Part shown: positions 29,102 through 37,753 of the stretch, in pieces
How positions within the stretch are numbered: the first letter of the stretch is position 1
Layout of the letters: the number at the start of each line of letters is the position of its first letter
Origin: Pseudodesulfovibrio sp.
Lineage (GTDB): Bacteria; Desulfobacterota; Desulfovibrionia; Desulfovibrionales; Desulfovibrionaceae
Length of the DNA: 64,000 nucleotides
Direction: 5' to 3'
Assembly: GCA_016342345.1 (NCBI GenBank)
Contig: JAEINO010000001.1
Coordinates: 275,416 to 339,415 of the forward strand
The notes under the pieces: model-generated
What the model saw: the letters and a program-made list of their open reading frames with translations, nothing else
The model's database searches: none
Told to the model about the DNA's origin: nothing
Position numbers and translations under genes: made by a program

Positions 29102-29134
29102 CCCCGCTCGACCATGAATCATGCTCGGGCGGGG
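29102..29134. terminator. GC-rich hairpin between the small gene and trmFO
   Basis: Inverted repeat ccccgctcgaccatga / tcatgctcgggcgggg with two mismatches, in the gap between convergent genes. The T-run is weak (tttt begins 13 bases later on the plus strand), so it is only a probable terminator. Confidence 0.5.
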
Positions 29135-29135
29135 A

Positions 29136-30464
29136 TCAGCCGCCGATTTTCATTTTTTCAAGCCAGGCAGCAAAAGCTTCCTGCGCCCGTATCCCGTAGG
29201 CTTCCTTGCGAAACTTCTTTTTCATTTTCCTGTTCAACCCAGGCATGAGGCCAAAATTGACATTGGAGGGCTGAAATCGCTTGTCCGGCTTGGTACGCAA
29301 ATGTCCAAGAAGCGCCCCCAGGGCCGTCTCCACCGGTGGTTCGACTATAACCTCATCCGAGAACCGTTTGGCAAGCGACAAGCCCACCCAGAGACCACAG
29401 GCAGCCGATTCAAGATACCCTTCAACGCCCGTAAGTTGCCCGACAAGATAAAAACCGGACTTTGTCTTGAGTTGAAGACTCTCGTCCAAAACTTCCGGCG
29501 CATTGACATAGGTATTGCGATGAATGGAACCAAGCCGCAGAAATTCGGCATTTTCCAAACCAGGTATCATGCGAAAAATTCTTTTTTGTTCCGGGTACTT
29601 GAGCTTGGTCTGAAAACCGACAAGGTTAAAGGCGGTCTTGTCCTTGTTCTCGGTTCGCAACTGAATGACGGCAAAAGGCCGTTCTCCGGTCTTGGGATCT
29701 TCAAGACCGACCGGCTTGAGCGGACCAAAGGCAAGGGTCATCTCGCCACGCTCTGCCATGGCTTCCACGGGAAGACATCCCTCGAAATGAATTTCCTTTT
29801 CAAATTCGCGAGGCTGAACCTTATCTCCAGCCACCAACTCGGCCACGAATGCCTTGTATTCTTCCTCGTTCATGGGACAGTTGAGATAATCGTCGTCTTC
29901 CGGTTTCCAACGAGAACCCCAGAATGCCTTATTAAAATCAATGGAATCACGGGACACAATGGGTGCAATGGCATCATAAAAATAGAGACGCTCATCACCA
30001 ACAGTCGTGATCAGACTCTCAGTCAATTCAGGACTTGCCAAGGGACCAGCAGCAATGATGACACCGTCACAGCCTTGCAGTTCCTCGGCATCCAAGGAGG
30101 TAATCTCCTTGCGATGAACCGTGATATTCTGATGATTCTCGATTTTTCCCGTAATATATTCGGAAAACAAAGCCCTATCAACGGCCAAAGCCCCACCAGC
30201 GGGAACCTGCGTTTCAAACGCCGCTTCCATGATCAGGCTTCCAAGGGACACCATCTCTTCCTTGAGAAGACCGATGGCAGCAGCCGCACCCGTGGCACGA
30301 AAGGAATTGGAACAAACCAGCTCAGCCAGTCCGTCCTCTGTATGGGCCTCGGAATGCTTGCCCGGTTTCATTTCATACAATTCAACAGACACCCCGGCCT
30401 CGGCCAACTGCCATGCACAATCGCATCCGGCCAAGCCACCACCGATGATACTCACCTTTGCCAT
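29136..30464 (-). CDS. trmFO: tRNA (5-methyluridine54) methyltransferase TrmFO
   Basis: Methylates U54 of tRNA to ribothymidine using methylenetetrahydrofolate and FADH2. The 442-residue protein has the GidA-like FAD motif VSIIGGGLAGCDCAWQLAEAG at the N-terminus, VCSNSFRATGAA, ELVAGDKVQ, and GVEGYLESAACGLWVGL near the end. Length is normal. The ATG at 30464 is 78 bases from the divergent peptide-transport ATPase gene; the longer in-frame stretch upstream lacks a family match. Confidence 0.94.
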   Translation of the reverse strand: MAKVSIIGGGLAGCDCAWQLAEAGVSVELYEMKPGKHSEAHTEDGLAELVCSNSFRATGAAAAIGLLKEEMVSLGSLIMEAAFETQVPAGGALAVDRALFSEYITGKIENHQNITVHRKEITSLDAEELQGCDGVIIAAGPLASPELTESLITTVGDERLYFYDAIAPIVSRDSIDFNKAFWGSRWKPEDDDYLNCPMNEEEYKAFVAELVAGDKVQPREFEKEIHFEGCLPVEAMAERGEMTLAFGPLKPVGLEDPKTGERPFAVIQLRTENKDKTAFNLVGFQTKLKYPEQKRIFRMIPGLENAEFLRLGSIHRNTYVNAPEVLDESLQLKTKSGFYLVGQLTGVEGYLESAACGLWVGLSLAKRFSDEVIVEPPVETALGALLGHLRTKPDKRFQPSNVNFGLMPGLNRKMKKKFRKEAYGIRAQEAFAAWLEKMKIGG

Positions 30465-30541
30465 TTCATATCCCCGATATCGTTTACGTTCGCCGTGATA
30501 TGCCGTATAGAGTGCAAAACGGTGAACCAGTGGAATCCATA

Positions 30542-31507
30542 ATGAGCAAAACGCTTCTGGACATACAAAAACTGACAACATGCTTTTCTTCACACCAAGG
30601 CATTGCCAAGGCGGTGGATACCGTCAGCCTTACCTTTATGCAAGGAGAAACCCTTGCCATCGTGGGCGAATCAGGTTGCGGAAAAACCGTACTCGCGCTC
30701 TCCATTCTCGGTCTTATACCTGACCCGCCCGGTCGCGTCACTGACGGAAGCATTCTCTATCGCGGCCAGGACCTCCTGGACATGACCGAAAACGAACTCA
30801 GAAAGATCAGGGGAAATGATATCTCCATGATCTTTCAGGAGCCAATGACCGCGCTGAACCCTGTTTTCCACGTGGACGACCAGATCGCCGAACCACTCAG
30901 ATTGCATCAGGGATTCAACAAAAACGATGCCCTGGAAAAGGCTGTGGAAGCTCTGGACCTGGTGGGCATCCCCAATGCGATCAAAATTGCAAAAGCATAT
31001 CCGCATGAGCTCTCGGGTGGCATGCGCCAACGGGTAATGATCGCCATGGCCCTGGCCTGCAACCCTGACATTCTCATTGCCGATGAACCAACCACGGCCC
31101 TCGACGTCACCATTCAGGCGCAGATTCTGGATCTCATGAACGATCTCAAATCACGCATGAACAGTTCCCTCATGCTCATCACCCACGATCTGGGCGTTGT
31201 AGCCCGCATGGCCCAACGGGTTGCCGTTATGTATTCCGGCAAAATAATCGAGCTTGCAGAAGTCAGAAACTTGTACGCCACCCCCTTACATCCATACACG
31301 CAAGGCCTTCTCGCCTCGGTCCCCACCATGGGAGAAAAAACACAGCTGACTCCGATTCCCGGCATTGTGCCCAGCATTTTCAACCTGCCGGAAGGATGTC
31401 GCTTTCACCCGCGCTGCCCAAAGGCCTTTGCCAAATGCTCATCCAGTCTGCCTCCGCTCATCCAGGCCGCCCCCGGGCATCAGGTGCGCTGCTGGCTCTA
31501 TGAATAG
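30542..31507 (+). CDS. Oligopeptide/dipeptide ABC transporter ATP-binding protein (DppD type)
   Basis: One of two ATPases for a peptide or nickel-type ABC importer. The 321-residue protein has Walker [20 protein letters not shown] (about residue 37), a Q-loop, the signature [21 protein letters not shown], Walker [20 protein letters not shown], and the oligopeptide-specific C-terminal domain ending [16 protein letters not shown], a cysteine-rich motif typical of DppD/OppD. It begins 77 bases from trmFO. It is followed directly, in the same reading frame, by the partner ATPase. No permease or binding-protein gene is present. Confidence 0.92.
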   Translation: MSKTLLDIQKLTTCFSSHQGIAKAVDTVSLTFMQGETLAIVGESGCGKTVLALSILGLIPDPPGRVTDGSILYRGQDLLDMTENELRKIRGNDISMIFQEPMTALNPVFHVDDQIAEPLRLHQGFNKNDALEKAVEALDLVGIPNAIKIAKAYPHELSGGMRQRVMIAMALACNPDILIADEPTTALDVTIQAQILDLMNDLKSRMNSSLMLITHDLGVVARMAQRVAVMYSGKIIELAEVRNLYATPLHPYTQGLLASVPTMGEKTQLTPIPGIVPSIFNLPEGCRFHPRCPKAFAKCSSSLPPLIQAAPGHQVRCWLYE

Positions 31508-31519
31508 GAGGGACTTGCC

Positions 31520-32473
31520 ATCACTGCATTTCTTGAACTGATCAATGTTTCCAAGCACTTCAAAACAACCAGCGGAATGCTCGGACTCAAGACCGGCTCC
31601 GTGCGTGCCGTTGACAGCGTCAGCCTTGACATCGAAAAAGGCAAAACCCTCGGGCTTGTGGGCGAATCCGGCTGCGGAAAATCCACACTCGCCAAGTGCA
31701 TCATGGGTCTGGAAAGTGTGACCTCAGGCGAAATACTCTTTCAAAACAAGCCGATAACAACATGGAATAAAAAGGAATTGCACCGAAAGATGCAAATGAT
31801 CTTTCAAGATCCATATTCATCCCTCAATCCGCGACACAAAATAGGTTCCATCATCCGAGAAGGACTGGACATTCACTCCATTGGAACATCAAGCGAACGC
31901 AAGGCCAAAGTCCATGAACTTCTGGGACTCGTCGGGCTCAGGCCCGAACATGAAACCCGGTATCCCCATGAATTTTCAGGAGGACAACGACAAAGAGTGG
32001 CAGTTGCCCGCACCTTGGCCCTGAATCCACAACTCATTGTCTGCGACGAACCCGTATCCGCTCTGGACGTATCCGTGCAAGCACAGGTCCTCAGCATGCT
32101 CAAGGACCTGCAAGACCGATTCAATCTGACCTATGTCTTCATTTCCCATGACCTGTCTGCCGTCAGCCACATCTCAGATCATGTGGCGGTCATGTATCTG
32201 GGACGCATCATGGAGCTTGCACCCAGCGAGTTGCTTTTTGCCTCTCCAAAGCACCCGTATACCACAGCCCTGCTCTCTGCGGTTCTGTCACCCGATCCGA
32301 ACAACCAGCCAGAGCGCGTCACCCTGACAGGCGACCTGCCCACTCCCATGAACCCGCCCACAGGCTGTCCATTCCATCCTCGCTGTCCCAAAGCGTTTGA
32401 CAAATGCAAAGCCGAACGTCCTGAACTCTTGGAAATTACCCCCGGCGCCAAGGTCGCCTGTTGGCTTTACTAA
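31520..32473 (+). CDS. Oligopeptide/dipeptide ABC transporter ATP-binding protein (DppF type), probable AUC start
   Basis: Partner of the ATPase at 30542. The protein (about 317 residues) has Walker [20 protein letters not shown], signature EFSGGQRQRVAVARTLALNPQ, Walker B LIVCDEPVSALDVSVQAQ, and the C-terminal [15 protein letters not shown] motif. The N-terminal sequence TAFLELINVSKHFKTTSGM clearly belongs to the family, but there is no ATG, GTG or TTG in front of it. The reading frame instead has AUC at 31520, preceded by AGGAGGG seven bases upstream. The next ATG (31577) would drop about 19 conserved residues. Confidence 0.85.
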   Translation: MTAFLELINVSKHFKTTSGMLGLKTGSVRAVDSVSLDIEKGKTLGLVGESGCGKSTLAKCIMGLESVTSGEILFQNKPITTWNKKELHRKMQMIFQDPYSSLNPRHKIGSIIREGLDIHSIGTSSERKAKVHELLGLVGLRPEHETRYPHEFSGGQRQRVAVARTLALNPQLIVCDEPVSALDVSVQAQVLSMLKDLQDRFNLTYVFISHDLSAVSHISDHVAVMYLGRIMELAPSELLFASPKHPYTTALLSAVLSPDPNNQPERVTLTGDLPTPMNPPTGCPFHPRCPKAFDKCKAERPELLEITPGAKVACWLY

Positions 32474-32632
32474 TGCGAAATCTGTCCCACCCGAATTTAT
32501 ATGAATCTGTATCTGGACGCATGTCAGTTAAAACCATAAAATTATTATGTTAGTTTTAATAGCTAGTTGATATAATGAATCTATTTATTAAACCTAAAGT
32601 TTAACTTTAAGTTTTATCACAAGGGAAAAATC

Positions 32633-33196
32633 ATGATAACTCGCAAGGAAGCCTTGGAATTACTACACCTCAAGAACAGTGAAAAAAATCTGATCAACCA
32701 CGCTCTGGAATCAGAGGCCGTCATGCGCGGACTGGCAAGAAAACTGGGCCAGAATGAAGAATTATGGAGTGTAACCGGTCTTTTGCATGATCTTGATTAT
32801 GCGACCACAAAGGAAAATTATCCACGCCACGGTCTGGACACAGTCGAAATGCTGAAGGACAAACTCCCGGAAGAAGCACTTGCTGCAATACGGAGACACG
32901 CTTTCGAAATGAACGGCTCGGAAAAGCCTGAAACTCAATTCGATTATGCCCTACGCTGTGGCGAAACAGTAACCGGACTTGTCCATGCCGGAGCATTGGT
33001 CCGACCGACCAAGATTGCTGGAATGAAACCCAAGAGCCTGAAAAAAAAGATGAAAGACAAAGCATTTGCCGCAAGTGTCAATCGCGACTGCATTCGTGAA
33101 TGTGACCAAATAGGTCTTGAATTGGGCGATTTTCTTCAAATCGCAATTACCGCTGTTACGGAGATCGCCCCTGAAGTCGGATTAATTGCCGAATAG
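32633..33196 (+). CDS. HD-domain hydrolase of unknown substrate
   Basis: A 187-residue cytoplasmic protein with an HD phosphohydrolase domain: NHALESEAVMRGLARKLGQ, LLHDLDYATTKENYPRHG (metal-binding HD pair near residues 52-53) and IRRHAFEMNG. Similar short HD proteins are annotated in many anaerobes but the substrate is unknown; nucleotide or phosphorylated metabolite hydrolysis is possible. It stands alone after the peptide ATPases, with a terminator-like hairpin just after it, so it is probably monocistronic. Confidence 0.8.
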   Translation: MITRKEALELLHLKNSEKNLINHALESEAVMRGLARKLGQNEELWSVTGLLHDLDYATTKENYPRHGLDTVEMLKDKLPEEALAAIRRHAFEMNGSEKPETQFDYALRCGETVTGLVHAGALVRPTKIAGMKPKSLKKKMKDKAFAASVNRDCIRECDQIGLELGDFLQIAITAVTEIAPEVGLIAE

Positions 33197-33208
33197 CATT
33201 TCAAGATG

Positions 33209-33230
33209 GGGGAGCGTCTGACTCCCCTTT
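33209..33230 (+). terminator. Intrinsic terminator after the HD gene
   Basis: Short GC hairpin ggggag / ctcccc with a seven-base loop followed by tttt on the plus strand, 12 bases after the stop. Confidence 0.6.
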
Positions 33231-33324
33231 TCCCCTTCAGCAAGTTGCACGAATTAATCCTTTGTATTACTTCTTCATATCCTGATTGAATAATTCCCGT
33301 GTTTCATGGGACATAGGAGTATTC

Positions 33325-34095
33325 GTGGCCTCATTAGCCGACCCCATCACCGCAGGCGACTCATTCATTAGCCGCATTGATCCTCGCATCCGCCTTGTCT
33401 GTGCCGCTGCAATCACTCTGCCGGTCGCGGTTCTCAATATCATTGACCCGGCATGGATCGCCCTTGCCACAGGAATAGCATTTGTTTTCCTCGCTCGAAT
33501 CACACTATCCAACCTGCTTAAACGATTATGCATAATCAATCTTTTCATCCTGTTCCTCTGGCTGTTTATCCCCTTTTCCCAGCCAGGCGAATTTTCCTTT
33601 TCCATCGGGCCATTCAATGCCACCCATGAAGGAATATCCCTTGCCCTGCTCATTTCAATCAAATCAAATGCCATTGTCCTAATCCTCATGTCCCTCATGG
33701 GAACCATCGCCATCCAGGACCTTGGACCAGCCATGCAACAGCTCAAAATACCAAATAAACTCTGCCACATTCTCCTATTCACCTACCGCTATATCTTTGT
33801 CATTCATCAAGAATACACAACCATGTGCCGGGCCATGCAGGCGCGCGGGTTCAAACCGAAAACCAATACACACACTTACCGCTCCTATGCCTGGCTTGTA
33901 GGCATGCTGCTGATCAAAAGCTGGGACAGGGCCGAACGAGTTCATGGTGCCATGCGCTGCCGGGGTTTTCAGGGCCGTTTCTACACTCTTGCGGAATTCA
34001 ATACCGGCTTGAAAGACTACATTTTTCTTGCAGCCAGCCTGTTGCTTGCCCTGGGATTAATCTTTACGGAACTCGCACACAGGGGATTGATATGA
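33325..34095 (+). CDS. cbiQ: Cobalt/nickel ECF transporter T component (CbiQ)
   Basis: The membrane-embedded coupling subunit that links the ATPase to the metal-binding component. The 256-residue protein shows about six helices and the CbiQ motif MQARGFKP and MRCRGFQG, the two ARG boxes contacting the ATPase, near residues 170-215. The GTG at 33325 with AGGAG five bases upstream gives a natural start; farther upstream the frame is open without family match. It overlaps the ATPase gene by four bases (ATGA). No S-component gene (CbiM/CbiN) is adjacent. Confidence 0.88.
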   Translation: MASLADPITAGDSFISRIDPRIRLVCAAAITLPVAVLNIIDPAWIALATGIAFVFLARITLSNLLKRLCIINLFILFLWLFIPFSQPGEFSFSIGPFNATHEGISLALLISIKSNAIVLILMSLMGTIAIQDLGPAMQQLKIPNKLCHILLFTYRYIFVIHQEYTTMCRAMQARGFKPKTNTHTYRSYAWLVGMLLIKSWDRAERVHGAMRCRGFQGRFYTLAEFNTGLKDYIFLAASLLLALGLIFTELAHRGLI

Positions 34096-34808
34096 ACCAT
34101 GCAATCATCGACTTGAAAGATATAACGTACGCTTTTCCCAACCGTGAAAATGCTTTGAACGGACTCACCTTTCACTTACACCACGATGATAAACTCGGTC
34201 TTTTCGGCCCCAATGGCGCAGGAAAGACCACTATGCTGCATATCCTCATGGGATTGATAAAACCTCAGAAAGGTAAAGTGGAGTTGTTCGGAAAAACCAT
34301 GGCCGATGGCAAGGCCTTTGATGAAGCACGGCTCAGAATCGGATTCCTTTTCCAGCATTCAGACGACCAGCTATTCTGCCCGACTGTCTTGGACGACGTA
34401 ACATTTGGTCCGTTGAATCAAGGACTTGCAAGGGATGACGCTCTGAATAGAGCCACCCAGGCACTTGAAATCGTAGGTCTGGCCGGTTTTGAAGACAGGG
34501 TGCCCTACCGTCTGTCAGGTGGTGAGAAAAAACTTGTGGCACTGGCAACAGTGCTCGCCATGAAACCGGAAATACTGGTGCTTGATGAGCCAACCACCGG
34601 ACTGGCCCCAGAGGCCAAAGACAGGCTGATCGAAATTCTGAAGGGACTCGACATGGCACGGCTGGTGGTCTCGCACGACCCGGATTTCCTTGCAGCCACC
34701 ACAGACCGGCTTCTGGTCATGCGTGATGGATGCATCCGACCGGGTGAACTCAAGCCGCACACGCATACTCATATTCACGAAGAAGGAGACATACCTCACC
34801 AACATTAA
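34092..34808 (+). CDS. cbiO: Cobalt/nickel ECF transporter ATPase (CbiO) with histidine tail
   Basis: The energy-coupling ATPase of the importer. The 238-residue protein has Walker A GLFGPNGAGKTTMLHILMG, Q-loop QHSDDQLF, signature RLSGGEKKLVALATVLAMKPE, Walker B LVLDEPTTGLAPEAKD and H-loop VSHDPDF. The end carries a metal-binding-looking tail (HTHTHIHEEGDIPHQH), with eight histidines, consistent with nickel or cobalt handling. Translationally coupled to cbiQ. A converging response-regulator gene begins eight bases later. Confidence 0.92.
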   Translation: MNHAIIDLKDITYAFPNRENALNGLTFHLHHDDKLGLFGPNGAGKTTMLHILMGLIKPQKGKVELFGKTMADGKAFDEARLRIGFLFQHSDDQLFCPTVLDDVTFGPLNQGLARDDALNRATQALEIVGLAGFEDRVPYRLSGGEKKLVALATVLAMKPEILVLDEPTTGLAPEAKDRLIEILKGLDMARLVVSHDPDFLAATTDRLLVMRDGCIRPGELKPHTHTHIHEEGDIPHQH

Positions 34809-34816
34809 AGGAAAAC

Positions 34817-35251
34817 TTATTTTCTCCGAGCGGCAAAAACCTTGAGAATCTTTTCTAAAAGCTGTACTGGGCTGAACGGTTTGACAATATAATTGGAAAC
34901 ACCAAGTTTGACCGCAGCCATGACATTTTCCTTGAACGACTCCGCTGTTATCATGATAAAAGGAATATCCCTGTACTCTGCGCTTTCGCGAACCAGTTTC
35001 AGAAACTCTTCACCCGACATGTTCGGCATCTTGTGATCGGACAGAATAAGATCAATTTCATCTTGTTTCACGACTTCCCACGCGGCATCACCATCATCAG
35101 CACTGACAATGTTTTTCAACCCGATTTCCTTCAGTGCTGTTCCAATAATCCGTCTCATGGTGCTGGAGTCGTCCACCACGAGAATACGCATATTCATGTC
35201 AAGGACGTCTTCTATCTTCTCAGGAATTTGACCTACTGATGTTGTAACCAT
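34817..35251 (-). CDS. CheY-like single-domain response regulator
   Basis: A 144-residue receiver protein with no output domain, like CheY or a stress/flagellar signalling relay. The receiver runs from MRILVVDDSSTMRRIIG; the phosphorylated aspartate is in DLILSDHKMPNMSGEEF and the conserved Lys in VKPFSPVQLLEK. An extra 18 residues (MVTTSVGQIPEKIEDVLD) precede the domain when the ATG at 35251 is used. AGGGGA lies six bases before that start, which favours it over ATGs at 35197. A cheW gene is far away, so its kinase is not known here. Confidence 0.88.
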   Translation of the reverse strand: MVTTSVGQIPEKIEDVLDMNMRILVVDDSSTMRRIIGTALKEIGLKNIVSADDGDAAWEVVKQDEIDLILSDHKMPNMSGEEFLKLVRESAEYRDIPFIMITAESFKENVMAAVKLGVSNYIVKPFSPVQLLEKILKVFAARRK

Positions 35252-35436
35252 TTTTTCCCCTAAATCTTTATAACAAGTATACACAAAATACCCAAAGATC
35301 CACCACATGGCAATGGCACAAGAAACAACTGCAATTCCCTTAAAAAAACGAACAGTTCCCCTTGGCAATCAAGAATTAAGACCTATTCTTTAATCATGGC
35401 TCACCACAACAGGTCCGCCTAAAACACACAACACAC

Positions 35437-36831
35437 ATGTCCAACCAACTCGATGCAGCAAATATGTCGCGGAATCCATACCGCACAATCTGGAACCTCG
35501 CCTGGCCTCAAATCCTGATGATGTTCTTTCACTTTTTCATCGGCATGGCCGATGTCTGGGTGGCAGGACACATCGACCGGCAAGTTCAGGCCTCTCTGGG
35601 CCTCATATCACAATCATTATTCCTGCTTCTCGTTGTTGCCATGGCCATTGCCAACGGTGCCGTGGCCGCCATCAGCCAATCCATTGGTGCCCAAAAACAC
35701 ACACGAGTCAGACGTTATGTAGGACTGTGTCTCATTCTGGCTGCAATCCTCGGTGGAACATTTCTGATACTGGGCCTTCCCCTCAAAAACGTTCTCCTGA
35801 GCGCATTGCAAGTTCCAGAAGAAATGCGTCCCATTACGGAATATTTCCTCACTGTCTATCTTTTCGTCCTGCCACCCTACTATATCATGATCATCACCAA
35901 TGCCATATTCAGGGCCAGCAAAGAGGTCATGTACCCTCTTTATAGTATCATGGCCGTCACCATCCTCAATGGAGTCCTGGACATCGGCCTTGGTCTTGGA
36001 TGGTGGGGATTCCCCAATATCGGCTTCAAGGGGCTGGCCTGGGCGACATTCGCTTCCGTAACCGTAGGTGCATGCATCAACTTATTCATTCTGGCAAAAA
36101 AAGGACTTCTCAAACCAGAAAGCTTTGCTCCCTGGCGCTGGATGAAACGTGCGGCACCCTATCTCCTCAAAGTGGCATGGCCTGCCGGACTACATCAAAT
36201 AGTCTGGCATTCAGGCTATCTGGTACTCTACGCCATAACCGCCAGCCTTCCTTTGGGAGAAATTGACGCATTGGCCGGCATGGCCATCGGCCTGCGCATC
36301 GAAGCCCTGCTCTTCCTGCCAGCGTTTGCCTTCAACATGACCGCAAGCATTTTAGTCGGCCACTATCTCGGCGCACAACAACCAGGCGAAGCCAAAAAAT
36401 TCGGCGTACGGATACTCTGTCTTGGCCTGATCACCATCACACTTTTCTCCATGATCGTATGGCAATTTGTTGTCCCATGGGTCGACCTGCTGACCAGGGA
36501 TGCCGCTGTTGCGGCCCAAGCTGTGAATTATCTCAAATGGAACATGCTTGCCATCCCGTTCACCCTGATCAGCATGATCATGGCCGGGGTGCTCAATGGT
36601 GCTGGTGCGACCATGTACAACATGGTCATCATGGGAGCCGCCACATGGCTGATCAGACTACCGCTCGCTTACGGGCTTGGACATCTCGTCATGTTCAGTT
36701 CGGAAGGCATCTGGATTGCCATGTTCTGCTCACAACTCGTTCAATCCTTTATCCTGATCTATGTCTTTGCCTTTAAAAACTGGCAAAAATTCGCCATGAT
36801 CAAGACAAGAAACAGCGTAACAACAAGCTAA
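35437..36831 (+). CDS. MATE-family multidrug/sodium efflux transporter
   Basis: A 464-residue integral membrane protein with about twelve helices, the MATE fold exporting cationic compounds with Na+ or H+. Typical strings are WPQILMMFFHFFIGMADVWVAGHI, AISQSIGAQKHTRVRR, GLKGLAWATFASVTVGACI-like (here FKGLAWATFASVTVG), and the second-half repeat NMTASILVGHYLGAQQPGEA. No strong Shine-Dalgarno sits before either possible ATG (35437 or 35464). It precedes the DUF2156 gene by nine bases. Confidence 0.9.
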   Translation: MSNQLDAANMSRNPYRTIWNLAWPQILMMFFHFFIGMADVWVAGHIDRQVQASLGLISQSLFLLLVVAMAIANGAVAAISQSIGAQKHTRVRRYVGLCLILAAILGGTFLILGLPLKNVLLSALQVPEEMRPITEYFLTVYLFVLPPYYIMIITNAIFRASKEVMYPLYSIMAVTILNGVLDIGLGLGWWGFPNIGFKGLAWATFASVTVGACINLFILAKKGLLKPESFAPWRWMKRAAPYLLKVAWPAGLHQIVWHSGYLVLYAITASLPLGEIDALAGMAIGLRIEALLFLPAFAFNMTASILVGHYLGAQQPGEAKKFGVRILCLGLITITLFSMIVWQFVVPWVDLLTRDAAVAAQAVNYLKWNMLAIPFTLISMIMAGVLNGAGATMYNMVIMGAATWLIRLPLAYGLGHLVMFSSEGIWIAMFCSQLVQSFILIYVFAFKNWQKFAMIKTRNSVTTS

Positions 36832-36840
36832 GGACCATAT

Positions 36841-37722
36841 ATGCATCTTGAATTTGAGCCCCTGGATTTAAACAGGCAAAAAGAATACCACGAAGCCCTC
36901 ATCGACTGTCCCCAACTTCTGACAAGCGATTTCTCGTTTGCCAACCTCTTTGGCTGGTGCGAACACTACGGACTTGAATGGGCCTTCCACAATGGGCTCT
37001 GCTTCATTCGACAAACAAAACCGGAAACCATCTTTTGGGCACCAGTCGGCCCGTGGAAAAACTATGATTGGCACGACTGCCAAGCCATGCACGAAAGCCG
37101 TAAATTCACCCGTGTGCCGGAAGAACTCGCGAAACTGTGGAAAAGTGCCTATGGAGATTCCATCAAGCTCACCGATAATCGCGGACATTGGGATTATGTC
37201 TACTCCGTCGAAGAACTTATCGCGCTCAAGGGCAAGCAATTTCACAAAAAAAAGAATCTTCTCAACCAGTTCAAGAAAAAATATCTCTACCAATACGAAA
37301 CAATGGGACCGGAATGCGTCGAAGAAGTCCTTGAAATGCAGGATGAATGGTACAAATGGTACGAGGAAAACAACCCATCCGAAGCACTCAAAGCTGAAAA
37401 CAACGCCATTACTCGAGTTCTACTCAACATCGACCAGATTGAAGGCCTCATGGGTGCCACAATACGGATTGAGGGAAAGGTTATTGCCTATACCGTAGCC
37501 GAACCCTTATGCGAGGACTCTCTTGTCATCCACTTCGAAAAAGGCGATATTCGCTACAAAGGCGTCTATCAAGCCATCAACCAGATGTTTCTCGAAAATG
37601 ATGCCGCCTCATTCACCAACGTCAATCGGGAGCAGGATCTTGATGACGAAGGGCTGAGAAAAGCCAAACTTTCATACAATCCATCATTTTTCCTGAAAAA
37701 ATTTGAAGCAGAGCTTTCCTGA
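36841..37722 (+). CDS. DUF2156-type protein (phosphatidylglycerol lysyltransferase C-domain-like)
   Basis: A 293-residue protein of the DUF2156 family, resembling the catalytic GNAT-like domain of MprF. Typical features are LTSDFSFANLFGWCEHYGLEW, LIALKGKQFHKKKNLLNQFKKKY (about 110-135) and MGATIRIEGKVIAYTVAE, followed by the acetyltransferase-like GVYQAINQMFLEND. It lacks the MprF membrane half, so it is probably cytoplasmic. Substrate unknown; an aminoacyl or acyl transfer is a reasonable guess. AAGGACC lies upstream of the ATG, and the end overlaps the frame of the next gene. Confidence 0.8.
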   Translation: MHLEFEPLDLNRQKEYHEALIDCPQLLTSDFSFANLFGWCEHYGLEWAFHNGLCFIRQTKPETIFWAPVGPWKNYDWHDCQAMHESRKFTRVPEELAKLWKSAYGDSIKLTDNRGHWDYVYSVEELIALKGKQFHKKKNLLNQFKKKYLYQYETMGPECVEEVLEMQDEWYKWYEENNPSEALKAENNAITRVLLNIDQIEGLMGATIRIEGKVIAYTVAEPLCEDSLVIHFEKGDIRYKGVYQAINQMFLENDAASFTNVNREQDLDDEGLRKAKLSYNPSFFLKKFEAELS

Positions 37723-37753
37723 TAATGTCCTTGCCACAGCAGGAACCAAACCA

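Noticed and set aside
29121..30542. A 473-residue open frame on the plus strand
   Set aside because: Antisense to trmFO; the sequence has no recognisable domain and the trmFO protein is full length and conserved.
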